A stretch of 30,708 bases of DNA from an uncultured Bacteriovoracaceae bacterium (GTDB lineage: Bacteria > Bdellovibrionota > Bacteriovoracia > Bacteriovoracales > Bacteriovoracaceae), in NCBI GenBank assembly GCA_937952395.1, contig CALFYV010000195.1:1-30708 (forward strand), read 5' to 3'. Positions 1 to 6,874 of the stretch are shown one piece after another; position 1 is the first letter of the stretch; every line of letters starts with the position of its first letter. The notes beneath the pieces were generated by a model. That model did no database searches. It had not been told where the DNA came from and worked only from the letters and a program-made list of their open reading frames with translations. The position numbers and the translations under genes were made by a program.

Positions 1-933
1 ACTAGAGGAAATACCACTGGGATATACCGTCTGAAGATTTAGACCCTCTGGCTCAATAAAAACATGGTGTATCTGCTTATCAGGATAGCGATAAGCTTTA
101 TCTTCGATACTTGGACAATAACGGGCACCGATCGCTTTAATTTGTCCGTTATACATAGGAGATCTTTCTTTATTCTCCCTAATGATATTCATTGTCTTGT
201 CTGTCGTGCGAGTGAGATAACAGGAAACCTGTTTTGAAAAACGAGCCTGGTTCTCTGAGTGGGCCCAATGGAAATTTAAAGTTTCACTGTCTGATGCTTG
301 CTCTTCACATTTAGAATAATCTACACTGCTAGCTAAAATTCTAGGAGGTGTACCTGTTTTAAATCTATTAGGAGCTTTTTTAATCTCAGAAAAGATTTCT
401 GTTAAAGATTCAGCTGCTTCACAGCCAACTCTTCCACCACTTTTTACGTCTTCGCCCGTGTGGAGTTTACCGCCTAAAAAAGTTCCAACAGTCATGATAA
501 TTTTTTTCGCTTCAAATTGTTGTTGATTATGACATTTAACCAGAAAAATGCCATTTAATGACTTTACAGAACTTACTTTCTGACGAATGACCTGAATAAA
601 CTCATTTTTATCGATTTCCTTTTCGGCCTCTTGTGAATAAAGTTCTTTATCAATTTGGACACGAGTTGACTGAACGGCAAATCCTTTGGATTCATTAAGG
701 GTTCTAAACTGTATTCCTGTTTTATCAGCTAAAATAGGTGTTAAAGCCCCAAGCGCATCTAACTCCCTTACAACTTGTCCTTTGCCGACACCGCCAATAC
801 AAGGGTTGCATGGAGCCGATGCTAAGCCAACATCAGGCATAGTAATCAGAGCAATATTTAATTTAAATTTTGAGGCAATATGAGCAGCTTCAATTCCAGC
901 GTGACCTCAGCCAATAACAATTAGATCAAACAA
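1..933 (-). CDS. mnmG: MnmG (GidA) tRNA modification enzyme, 5' part, with in-frame TGA
   Basis: This is the FAD-dependent partner of MnmE, which installs carboxymethylaminomethyl groups on wobble U34 of certain tRNAs. The gene runs off the left edge, so about 311 N-terminal codons are visible. Recognisable pieces in order are FDLIVIG-stop-GHAG (FAD-binding Rossmann motif), APCNPCIGGVGKG, TGIQFRTLNESKG, TVGTFLGGKLHTG, RFKTGTPPR, the Cys-containing SCYLT segment, RSPMYNG, RYCPSIEDK and FIEPEGL. All are MnmG signatures in one frame. The likely start is TTG at 933, with AGGG about 8 bases upstream. The next in-frame ATG (840) would delete the FAD-binding loop. Codon 9 is TGA, where the family has Gly or Ala. 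The rest of the visible frame is open. It lies just downstream of mnmE, separated by a parS-like site. Confidence 0.9.
907..909 (-). other. In-frame TGA stop inside the mnmG FAD-binding motif
   Basis: Read on the minus strand, the codons are ATT GGC TGA GGT CAC GCT GGA, that is I-G-stop-G-H-A-G. MnmG proteins have IG(G/A)GHAG here. A single G-to-T change in GGA would make this TGA. The reading frame is intact on both sides, so this is a point change and not a frameshift. Confidence 0.85.
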
Positions 934-948
934 TTTTATACCCTATAA

Positions 949-964
949 AGTTCCACGTGGAACA
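949..964. promoter_or_regulatory. parS-like ParB-binding site
   Basis: The sequence AGTTCCACGTGGAACA matches the widely conserved chromosomal parS consensus (TGTTNCACGTGNAACA) at every defined position except the first base. Its core is a perfect 14-bp palindrome, 950-963. It sits between the mnmE stop codon and the mnmG start, about 3.9 kb from dnaA, which is typical for origin-proximal parS sites. ParB would load here to build the segregation complex. The parA and parB genes are not in the window; in many bacteria they lie just beyond mnmG and rsmG. Confidence 0.85.
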
Positions 965-965
965 A

Positions 966-2339
966 TTATTTACCAATACAGAAGTGGGTAAATATATGGC
1001 GCAAAACATCATTTGGCGAGACAATTCCAATTAATTCATTAATGTTTTTCTCTAGTAAGCGTATTTCGGCAGCCAGAATCCCGATATCCACTTCGTTTTT
1101 AAAAACCTGAGTGTATTCCTCAAGTGAATTAGCTAAGTTATTGATTTTATATATATGTCTTTCCAATAAAATAGGTTTATTTTTAATTAACCTATTGAAA
1201 TGATTAGCAATTTCTGATTCAAGTGATTGAATTAATTCACTTTTATGCATTGAATGAAGATTCACGCTCCAATTTGGTATTTTCGGCAACTTGGCCATCA
1301 TTGAGTCTTTTAGAGTATTGAAATTATTCATATCACTATGGGTGAAAACGATACAATTGAACTTAATTTTTGAAATTTGTTTAAAAAAAACATCATCCCA
1401 TTCAAAGGGGTTAATCACTAAAATTTTAAAAAATGCATTTTTGATGAGTTCTAGTGATTTTAAGATTCCCGCTTGCTCTATATTATTTGTGCTCTCTCTA
1501 ATTCCAGCCGTATCAACTAATAAAAAATAGTTATTCTCAATAAAAATTCTCTCTCTTATATAATCTCTAGTGGTACCTGCCTCCGAACTAATAATCGCAC
1601 GTTCATTTTTTAAAAATGAATTGAACAATGAGCTCTTACCGGCGTTTGGTAATCCCACTAATACAATTTCCGGTTTAAGTAAATCAGAGTTTAGATCACT
1701 CACTCTTGTCTTTAATTTATTGATCATAAAACTAAGTGCATCGAATGAATTTTTTAACTGCTCTCTAGCTTGTTCATCACCAACGTCATCAGAAAAATCA
1801 GTTAATATTTCGAGAGCGGCTTTGTGATTGAGAAATTGAGTCAATAGTTCTTGGTAAAGTTCTTGTAGTTCTCCAGAGAGAAAACTTCTTCCCTGTTCAA
1901 GAGCATACTCGCTATTGGCGTTTAAAATTAAATCTAACCCTTCTACTTGTGAAAGAGAGAGTTTATTATTCTTCATAGCTCTATAAGAAAATTCCCCAGG
2001 TCTGGCCAATTCAAATTTTGCTTTATCGATAAACAGAGAAATAATTTTCTGAGTTAGTAAAGGATTGCCATGGACTGAAATTTCTAAAATATTTTCTCCA
2101 TTATAACTGTGGGGTGCTGGAAAAAAAGTAATCACTACATCATCAATCACAACTCCCTTATCCAGGATAGAGCAGTAGTGAGCGTAGCGGGGCTTAATTT
2201 TTTTTGGGTCTATTGAAAGAAGTGGTCCTATAGAACCAAAATCTTTAAAGCCTGACAAACGGACTATGTTAAGAGCACTGGCTTGACTAAAATTAGTGCT
2301 ACAAGCAATAATTGGTCCATCAGAGTAAATAAAATCCAT
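966..2339 (-). CDS. mnmE: MnmE (TrmE) tRNA modification GTPase
   Basis: This GTPase is the partner of MnmG in making (carboxymethyl)aminomethyl-uridine at tRNA position 34. At 457 aa it has the usual family length. The N-terminal folate-binding part begins DFIYSDGPIIACST and contains GEFSYRAMKNNKLSLSQVEGL. The G domain has GLPNAGKSSLFN (P-loop, about residues 229-240), GTTRDYI (G2) and VDTAGIRES (G3). The G4 position reads FTHSD instead of the usual NKxD. The C-terminus ends in the diagnostic FCIGK, which carries the catalytic Cys. It starts 3 nt after the yidC stop with no clear Shine-Dalgarno, which suggests translational coupling within the rpmH-rnpA-yidD-yidC-mnmE unit. Confidence 0.97.
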   Translation of the reverse strand: MDFIYSDGPIIACSTNFSQASALNIVRLSGFKDFGSIGPLLSIDPKKIKPRYAHYCSILDKGVVIDDVVITFFPAPHSYNGENILEISVHGNPLLTQKIISLFIDKAKFELARPGEFSYRAMKNNKLSLSQVEGLDLILNANSEYALEQGRSFLSGELQELYQELLTQFLNHKAALEILTDFSDDVGDEQAREQLKNSFDALSFMINKLKTRVSDLNSDLLKPEIVLVGLPNAGKSSLFNSFLKNERAIISSEAGTTRDYIRERIFIENNYFLLVDTAGIRESTNNIEQAGILKSLELIKNAFFKILVINPFEWDDVFFKQISKIKFNCIVFTHSDMNNFNTLKDSMMAKLPKIPNWSVNLHSMHKSELIQSLESEIANHFNRLIKNKPILLERHIYKINNLANSLEEYTQVFKNEVDIGILAAEIRLLEKNINELIGIVSPNDVLRHIFTHFCIGK

Positions 2340-2342
2340 AAC

Positions 2343-3821
2343 TTATACGACTATGGGCTTTTGAGTCTCAGGTCCTTGCTTAAAAATATAAACCTGAGTA
2401 ACCACACCAAAAATTGTTGAAACAAAAATATAAAGAGTTAGTCCGGCTGGTAAAGAACTCATAATAAAGGCGAATACAACAGGCATAAACATTAAAACTT
2501 TTTGTTGAGTTGGATCCGCTGATGGTGAAGGGGTCATTTTTTGTTGGAAGAACATGGCAAGTCCCATCAGTACTGGCAATACGTAGTAAGGATCCTTAAC
2601 GCTTAAATCTTGAATCCAAAAAATAAAAGGAGCTCCCACTAACTCTACTGAACTATAGAGAACGCGGTAAAAAGCAAAGAAAAATGGCATTTGCATAATT
2701 AAAGGTAAGCAACCACCTAAAGGATTCGCTCCTGCTCGTTTAAACAGACTCATTGATTCTTGCTGTAATCTTTGTGGATCATCTTTAAATTTTTCACGAA
2801 TTTTAACTAGCTCTGGCTGAATAAGTTGCATTTTTTTCATGCCTTGAAATGACTTATACTGAAGAGGAAACATAATGGTTCTCATTAGTAACGTCAGTAA
2901 GATTATGGCCAGACCCCAGTTAGGTACGTAATTGTGAAAAAACTGCATAATTCGCAACATTGGTACTGCTAAAATTGACCAAATTCCAAAATCAACCGAA
3001 AGTTCTAGCTTATCACCAAGAGCAATTAATTTATCATATTCCTTTTTTGTAAAGATAAGATTGTAGGCGAACGTATTTGAAGGTTCATTGAAGGTTGTTC
3101 TCAATTCACCTTGTTCATTTGAACCAAAAAAACCGGGAATTTTCTTATCAAAAGTAATAGCAAAGATATGATAATTAAAATCAATTCCTAACCAGGAAAT
3201 TTTCCCTTCTGAATTTTCATTATCTCCAACTTCAAAATGTTCTAAATCCTCAGATAAAATAACAAAATTACGTTTACCACCATTATCAATAGATTTGCTT
3301 GAACTTTTAAGTAAAAAACGAAAACGCCTTGGTGATGAACTATTAGCACTTATTAAAAATTTTCCATTTTCAATAAATTGACCATTTACTTTTACACCTG
3401 CTTCTTTATTTACCGCCTCAAAAGAGGATTCATTAAGCTTATTAAAATCGAAAACTAAAGATTGAAATTGTCCGTCAATTTCAAATTCCAGCCCTATTGC
3501 TGAATTCTCACCAGTTATTTCAGTATAATCAAAAACTGACTCTGGGGAACTCATATGAGTCACTTGAAGAAAACTATTTAAATCGATCTTAGAATAGCCA
3601 TTGGTAAATGTATAAGTCTTACTATTAACAGGTTTTGCTGCTGACGTAGGTTTGCTCGAGTCTAAGTTGTTTTGTGCTTTTTCAATAGACTGCTTAGTAG
3701 ACTGTGTATTTTTAACTTTATTGATATTATCTGTCTTTGGAGGATACAAGTAATTCCAACCAAATAAAATAGCAGCTGATAAACCGATCGCAAGAAACAT
3801 GCGTTTTTGATCTTCACCCAT
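2343..3821 (-). CDS. yidC: YidC membrane protein insertase
   Basis: YidC inserts and folds inner-membrane proteins, alone or with SecYEG; F1Fo subunit c is a classic client. The 492-aa length fits the Gram-negative form. It has an N-terminal anchor (FLAIGLSAAILFGWNYLYPP), a large periplasmic beta domain from about residue 70 to 290, then the conserved core with transmembrane segments. Core motifs include NWGLAIILLTLLMRTIMFPLQYKSF (arginine of the hydrophilic groove), NPLGGCLPLIMQMPFFFAFY, and FMPVVFAFIMSSLPAGLTLYIFVS near the C-terminus. GAGAGG lies just upstream of the ATG. It follows yidD by 23 nt in the classic rpmH-rnpA-yidD-yidC order. Confidence 0.98.
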   Translation of the reverse strand: MGEDQKRMFLAIGLSAAILFGWNYLYPPKTDNINKVKNTQSTKQSIEKAQNNLDSSKPTSAAKPVNSKTYTFTNGYSKIDLNSFLQVTHMSSPESVFDYTEITGENSAIGLEFEIDGQFQSLVFDFNKLNESSFEAVNKEAGVKVNGQFIENGKFLISANSSSPRRFRFLLKSSSKSIDNGGKRNFVILSEDLEHFEVGDNENSEGKISWLGIDFNYHIFAITFDKKIPGFFGSNEQGELRTTFNEPSNTFAYNLIFTKKEYDKLIALGDKLELSVDFGIWSILAVPMLRIMQFFHNYVPNWGLAIILLTLLMRTIMFPLQYKSFQGMKKMQLIQPELVKIREKFKDDPQRLQQESMSLFKRAGANPLGGCLPLIMQMPFFFAFYRVLYSSVELVGAPFIFWIQDLSVKDPYYVLPVLMGLAMFFQQKMTPSPSADPTQQKVLMFMPVVFAFIMSSLPAGLTLYIFVSTIFGVVTQVYIFKQGPETQKPIVV

Positions 3822-3844
3822 GAAATTTCCTCTCTTTAAATATC

Positions 3845-4054
3845 CTAAGCAACGGGATCATCTCCCCCTGGATGGAACGGATGGCATTTAATTAATCGCC
3901 TTGTTGAATACCATAAAGCTTTAAAAAAAGAAAACCTTTGAAAGCACTCAAGGGCATATTTCGAGCAAGTTGGATGAAAACGGCAATTCACCCCTAAAAG
4001 CGGAGAGAGAAAATTACGGTAAAACTTTATAATAGTAAGGGCTAAAAAATTCAT
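3845..4054 (-). CDS. yidD: YidD membrane protein insertion efficiency factor
   Basis: YidD is a short membrane-associated protein that assists YidC-dependent insertion. The 69 residues contain the family hallmarks: IIKFYRNFLSPLLG, the CRFHPTCSKYALE cysteine motif, and the C-terminal KCHPFHPGGDDPV. Its ATG shares one base with the rnpA stop codon (TAATG), a clear sign of translational coupling. It lies immediately upstream of yidC, its functional partner. Confidence 0.96.
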   Translation of the reverse strand: MNFLALTIIKFYRNFLSPLLGVNCRFHPTCSKYALECFQRFSFFKALWYSTRRLIKCHPFHPGGDDPVA

Positions 4055-4407
4055 TATTTTTGTATTTTTTTGAAAGCCTCGGGCAACACAACATTGATCA
4101 AATGCTTTTGTTGATTTTTATCTAGTTTCTGCACATAAGGATTCAAGCTTATTAAAAAATCCTTTGAAATATTTTTTATTTCACTCTGGGTTCTAAAAAA
4201 CTCTCTAATTAATCTTTTGAATCTATTTCTATAAACAGAATTTCCACACTTTTTTGATATCGCTATTCCTATTCTCGAATTTTTTTTACTATTAGATTGG
4301 TAAATAACTCTGAAATAATTATTCTGAAAAACCTTAGAACCTTGTTTGAGTTTTAGAAAATCTTCCTTCTTCAAGAGTCGACGCTCTTTTGAAAAATCAT
4401 TGCTCAT
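4054..4407 (-). CDS. rnpA: Ribonuclease P protein component
   Basis: RnpA is the protein cofactor of RNase P, which removes 5' leaders from pre-tRNAs. From the ATG at 4407 it has 117 aa, a normal size. The conserved start is RRLLKKEDFLKLKQGSKVF, followed by FRVIYQS, RIGIAISKKCGNSVYRNRFKRLIREFFR (the RNR RNA-binding motif) and a C-terminal helix. The frame stays open to 4485, overlapping rpmH, but the extra 26 codons carry no family similarity, so I chose the internal Met. It lies 19 nt after rpmH and overlaps yidD by one base. A Thermus-style long RnpA overlapping rpmH is a less likely alternative. Confidence 0.95.
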   Translation of the reverse strand: MSNDFSKERRLLKKEDFLKLKQGSKVFQNNYFRVIYQSNSKKNSRIGIAISKKCGNSVYRNRFKRLIREFFRTQSEIKNISKDFLISLNPYVQKLDKNQQKHLINVVLPEAFKKIQK

Positions 4408-4426
4408 AATGGAATATGCAGGCTGC

Positions 4427-4576
4427 TTACTTAGTTCCAGTTCTAACCGATAGTCTTTTACGACCTTTCGCTCTTCTTGCGGCAATAACGTTCTTTCCGC
4501 CTGGACTAGACATTCTTTTTAGAAAACCATGGATTCTAAGTCTTTTTAATTTTTTTGGTTGCCAAGTTCTTTTCAT
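4427..4576 (-). CDS. rpmH: Ribosomal protein L34 (bL34)
   Basis: This small basic large-subunit protein has 49 aa. The translation starts MKRTWQPKKLKRLRIHGFL and continues KRMSSPGGKNVIAARRAKGR, then KRLSVRTGTK. That matches the L34 pattern MKRT(F/Y)QP...HGF..RM....G...(L/I)..RR.KGR..L. The ATG at 4576 is preceded by GAGGA. It is the first gene of the minus-strand unit and is divergent from dnaA, the usual bacterial arrangement. Confidence 0.97.
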   Translation of the reverse strand: MKRTWQPKKLKRLRIHGFLKRMSSPGGKNVIAARRAKGRKRLSVRTGTK

Positions 4577-4622
4577 ATGATCCTCATTACACGTGTCGTC
4601 AATTTATTGATACAGGTCTCTG

Positions 4623-4652
4623 TACATACTAAATAATAGAACTAAAGGTCAA
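4623..4652 (-). promoter_or_regulatory. Possible rpmH promoter
   Basis: On the minus strand, TTGACC (4652-4647) is followed after 18 bases by TATGTA (4628-4623), about 46 bases upstream of rpmH. The -35 match is good and the -10 match is poor, so this is only a candidate. Confidence 0.3.
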
Positions 4653-4680
4653 GGAAATGCTGCAACCTGGTAGCAAATCT

Positions 4681-4760
4681 TCATCTAAATACCAATATGA
4701 GCTCTCCTGTTGCATCGCGTTTTTTATAATATATTGTAATTACACAGATTATTTAGATGA
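4681..4760. repeat. 11-bp perfect inverted repeat upstream of dnaA
   Basis: TCATCTAAATA (4681-4691) and its exact reverse complement TATTTAGATGA (4750-4760) flank 58 bases that contain the best TATAAT-like hexamer of the dnaA upstream region. It could be a paired operator or a long-range stem in a dnaA leader transcript. No function is established. Confidence 0.5.
4710..4738 (+). promoter_or_regulatory. Possible dnaA promoter region
   Basis: TATAAT at 4725-4730 is a perfect -10 hexamer but has no good -35 at normal spacing. An alternative is TTGCAT (4710-4715) with a 16-bp spacer to TATTGT (4732-4737). Both lie about 95-125 bases upstream of the dnaA ATG. These are candidates only. Confidence 0.3.
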
Positions 4761-4832
4761 CTTGAATTTAATACGGCCACGTGTTAACGTCCACCACCCA
4801 TCTTATGTAGTAAGAAATGAAGGTATTTATAT

Positions 4833-6398
4833 ATGTCAAATGAGTTTCCTTTCGAGCATTTTATAAGAAGCAGTAATAATCATACGCCTATATTTCCTAA
4901 TAAAGTTCAAAATAACAAAAAACAAGTAGAAGTGAAGAATGGTTCAAATATTTCAAATGAATTAGAATTAATGTCCACTGAAATTTTAGAGCAATTAAAA
5001 AATACTATCAGTGAACAAAAATTTAATACATTCTTTGCTCATACATTCACCGTCAAAAATATTACTCATGATACTTTTATATTTACAGTAACAACTCCGT
5101 TTATAAAAAAAATGATCGATACACATTATCTGGAGATAATTGAACAAGTTGTTGAAAGCACTCTAGGAAGAAAGTTTAAAATCATCGTTGAGGTTTTATC
5201 AGCCTTAAATACTACTCAAACAGAGAATATTTCAACTGCTATAAAAAACGAATATGTTATAAAAAAAGCCAAATCTGTAAGAGACATGTCATTTACACTT
5301 AATGACCTTATACCTACTCAACAAGATCTTATCAATGAGGTTCAAAGTAAAGTAATCGAACATTCAGAAGGAAAAACTTACGGCCATAGTATTGATAAGA
5401 AAAAAACATTTATCAATTTTATAGTTGGTCCATCAAACAATATGGCCCATGCCTCTACTATTGCAGTAGCCAAAAATCCTGGCAAAGTTTATCCATGTCT
5501 ATATTTACATGGAAATTCAGGTCTAGGAAAAACTCATCTATTGCATGCTGTCGCCAATTAAATATTAGAAAAATATCCTGAAAAACGAGTATTCATCACA
5601 ACTGCCAATGATTTCATGGCTGAAATGGTGGCAGCTATACAGGCACAGAAAATTCAAGAGTTTAGAAAAAAATATTCAGAATTAATTGATGTCCTCATGG
5701 TAGATGATATTCATGAACTTAAAAATAGAACAGGCACTCAAAATGAATTTTTCCATGTTTTCAATGAACTCCATTCTAAAGGAAAACAACTTATTTTTAC
5801 CTCTGATAAACATCCTAAAGAAATAGATGGGATAGAAGAGCGAATAAAAACCAGGCTTTCCTGGGGTTTAGTTCTTGATGTTCAACAACCAGACCTTGAA
5901 ACTCGAATTGCTATCTTGAAAAAGAAAGCTGAAGAAGAAGATATTTTCTTACCTGATGATGTAGTGAATCTGATTGCTCGCTCTATTAAAAGTAATATTA
6001 GAGAACTAGAGGGTTCATTAATTCGTCTTGGAGCCTACTCTTCAGTATTCAAAGTCGATATTGACCTTGAAATTGCTAAAGAACAGTTAAAACTTGATGA
6101 ACAAACTGATATAAAAATTCATAGTCTCGAATCCATAGCAAAAACCGTTTCCCAACATTTTAAAATACCCGTTAGCGATTTACGTTCAAAAGCCAGGGTT
6201 AAAGAAGTAACAACAGCACGCCATATTGCCATGTACTTATCTTATCATGTCCTTAAAGCCACACTTGTTGATATTGGTAACTATTATGGAAACCGCGATC
6301 ATACTACGGTCATTCATGCTGTTGATAAAATCAAAAAACAACTCCTAACTCAAGTCCAAGTTCAACAACAAATTTACGAAATTGAAAATAAACTATAA
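4833..6398 (+). CDS. dnaA: DnaA replication initiator, interrupted by in-frame TAA
   Basis: DnaA is the AAA+ initiator that binds DnaA boxes and melts the origin. The ATG at 4833 has GAAGG 9 bases upstream. A ~46-residue N-terminal extension precedes domain I, which begins near STEILEQLKNTISEQKF. Walker A is GNSGLGKT (residues 227-234). Codon 243 is TAA. The same frame then continues as ILEKYPEKRVFITTANDF, Walker B VDDIH (about 290-294), the ERIKTRLSWGL arginine-finger region, NIRELEGSL, and the domain IV signature GNRDHTTVIHA near residue 486. It totals 521 codons including the internal stop. As sequenced it would give a 242-aa fragment lacking Walker B and DNA binding. Since dnaA is essential, an error or recent mutation is likely. 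The origin lies directly downstream. Confidence 0.95.
5559..5561 (+). other. In-frame TAA stop within dnaA
   Basis: The codons around it are GCC AAT TAA ATA TTA GAA, directly after GLGKTHLLHAVAN. The distance from the dnaA ATG is an exact multiple of three and the downstream frame is open to 6398 with full DnaA similarity. One base change (for example from GAA, CAA or AAA) restores the gene. Confidence 0.9.
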
Positions 6399-6426
6399 CT
6401 TCCTTAACTAGCTGAAATTATGTTTT

Positions 6427-6435
6427 TTACTCACA
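6427..6435 (+). promoter_or_regulatory. Variant DnaA box TTACTCACA
   Basis: This is one mismatch from the relaxed consensus TTWTNCACA. The same 9-mer recurs in the opposite orientation at 6492-6500. Confidence 0.45.
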
Positions 6436-6482
6436 AAATCCACTTATGTTGATATGAGTAGCCATTAGTTATTCATTCATTT

Positions 6483-6500
6483 TTATCCACATGTGAGTAA
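6483..6500. promoter_or_regulatory. Perfect DnaA box abutting an inverted variant box
   Basis: TTATCCACA (6483-6491, plus strand) is a perfect consensus DnaA box. It is followed with no gap by TGTGAGTAA (6492-6500), the reverse complement of TTACTCACA. The two form an 18-bp head-to-head quasi-palindrome. Confidence 0.75.
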
Positions 6501-6564
6501 AAATGAGGATAAATGCCTATTTAGGAAATGAAAAATAGGATGTTTTATTAAACATTTTTATTTG

Positions 6565-6573
6565 TGTGAATAA
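6565..6573 (-). promoter_or_regulatory. DnaA box TTATTCACA
   Basis: TGTGAATAA on the plus strand reads TTATTCACA on the minus strand, which fits TTWTNCACA fully. It is part of the dnaA-dnaN box cluster. Confidence 0.6.
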
Positions 6574-6656
6574 AGCTCTTAATTTTGGCATTTTTAATCT
6601 GTAAAAAATGGAATATTTCCATCATATACGTATATCTCTTATAATATTCAATTTTT

Positions 6657-6665
6657 TTCTACACA
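6657..6665 (+). promoter_or_regulatory. Variant DnaA box TTCTACACA
   Basis: This is one mismatch (third base) from TTWTNCACA. It is the box nearest the AT-rich stretch that precedes dnaN. Confidence 0.4.
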
Positions 6666-6811
6666 ATAATCCACTTAATAATTTCCTATAACTACTTAAA
6701 ATCACTTCATATCCCTATAAGTGTTCACAATTTCCTGGCTTCTTAATATTCTTCTTATATTTATATATAAATATATTAAAACAGCTCAAAACTTAGACCC
6801 CATTTACTGAC

Positions 6812-6840
6812 TTGATTTAATGTTCTCTTAAGGCTAATAA
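6812..6840 (+). promoter_or_regulatory. Predicted dnaN promoter
   Basis: TTGATT (6812-6817) and TAATAA (6835-6840) are separated by exactly 17 bp, giving a good sigma-70-type promoter. It would start transcription about 27 bases before the dnaN ATG, which has GAGGGG as its ribosome binding site. Confidence 0.6.
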
Positions 6841-6874
6841 AAAGAAACAAAAGTGTATTTATAGAGGGGCGCTT

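Larger units (their letters stand above)
6399..6874. other. Predicted chromosomal origin of replication (oriC)
   Basis: This 476-bp gene-free stretch lies between dnaA and dnaN, the origin position reported for Bdellovibrio bacteriovorus and many other bacteria. It holds one perfect DnaA box (6483-6491) and four variants: 6427-6435, 6492-6500, 6565-6573 and 6657-6665. A very AT-rich stretch near 6740-6782 (alternating T/A runs) could be the unwinding element. Small inverted repeats are CCTATTT/AAATAGG (6516-6522 and 6533-6539), CATTTTT/AAAAATG (6589-6595 and 6604-6610) and ATGGAA/TTCCAT (6608-6613 and 6617-6622). The 10-mer AATCCACTTA occurs twice (6437-6446 and 6668-6677). No open reading frame of note lies here. 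Confidence 0.82.

Noticed and set aside
907..909. Reassignment of UGA to glycine or tryptophan in this organism
   Set aside because: TGA is used as the terminator of pdxA, nuoA and the TPR lipoprotein at sensible family ends and in ATGA/TTGA overlaps, and TGG is used for Trp. The second broken gene has TAA, not TGA.
4408..4485. Upstream extension of rnpA overlapping rpmH, as in Thermus
   Set aside because: The extra 26 residues do not resemble RnpA, and the conserved protein begins right after the internal ATG at 4407.
4590..4595. CACGTG cores at 4590-4595 and 4778-4783 as further parS sites
   Set aside because: Their flanks do not match TGTTN/NAACA. Only the hexamer is shared, which is expected a few times by chance.
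4657..4866. Short plus-strand open frame upstream of dnaA
   Set aside because: It overlaps the dnaA start, has no ribosome binding site or recognisable similarity, and lies across the inverted repeat and promoter region.
5616..6398. The second half of dnaA as an independent gene starting at ATG 5616
   Set aside because: It lacks Walker A, has no Shine-Dalgarno, and is in the same frame as the first half with continuous DnaA similarity.
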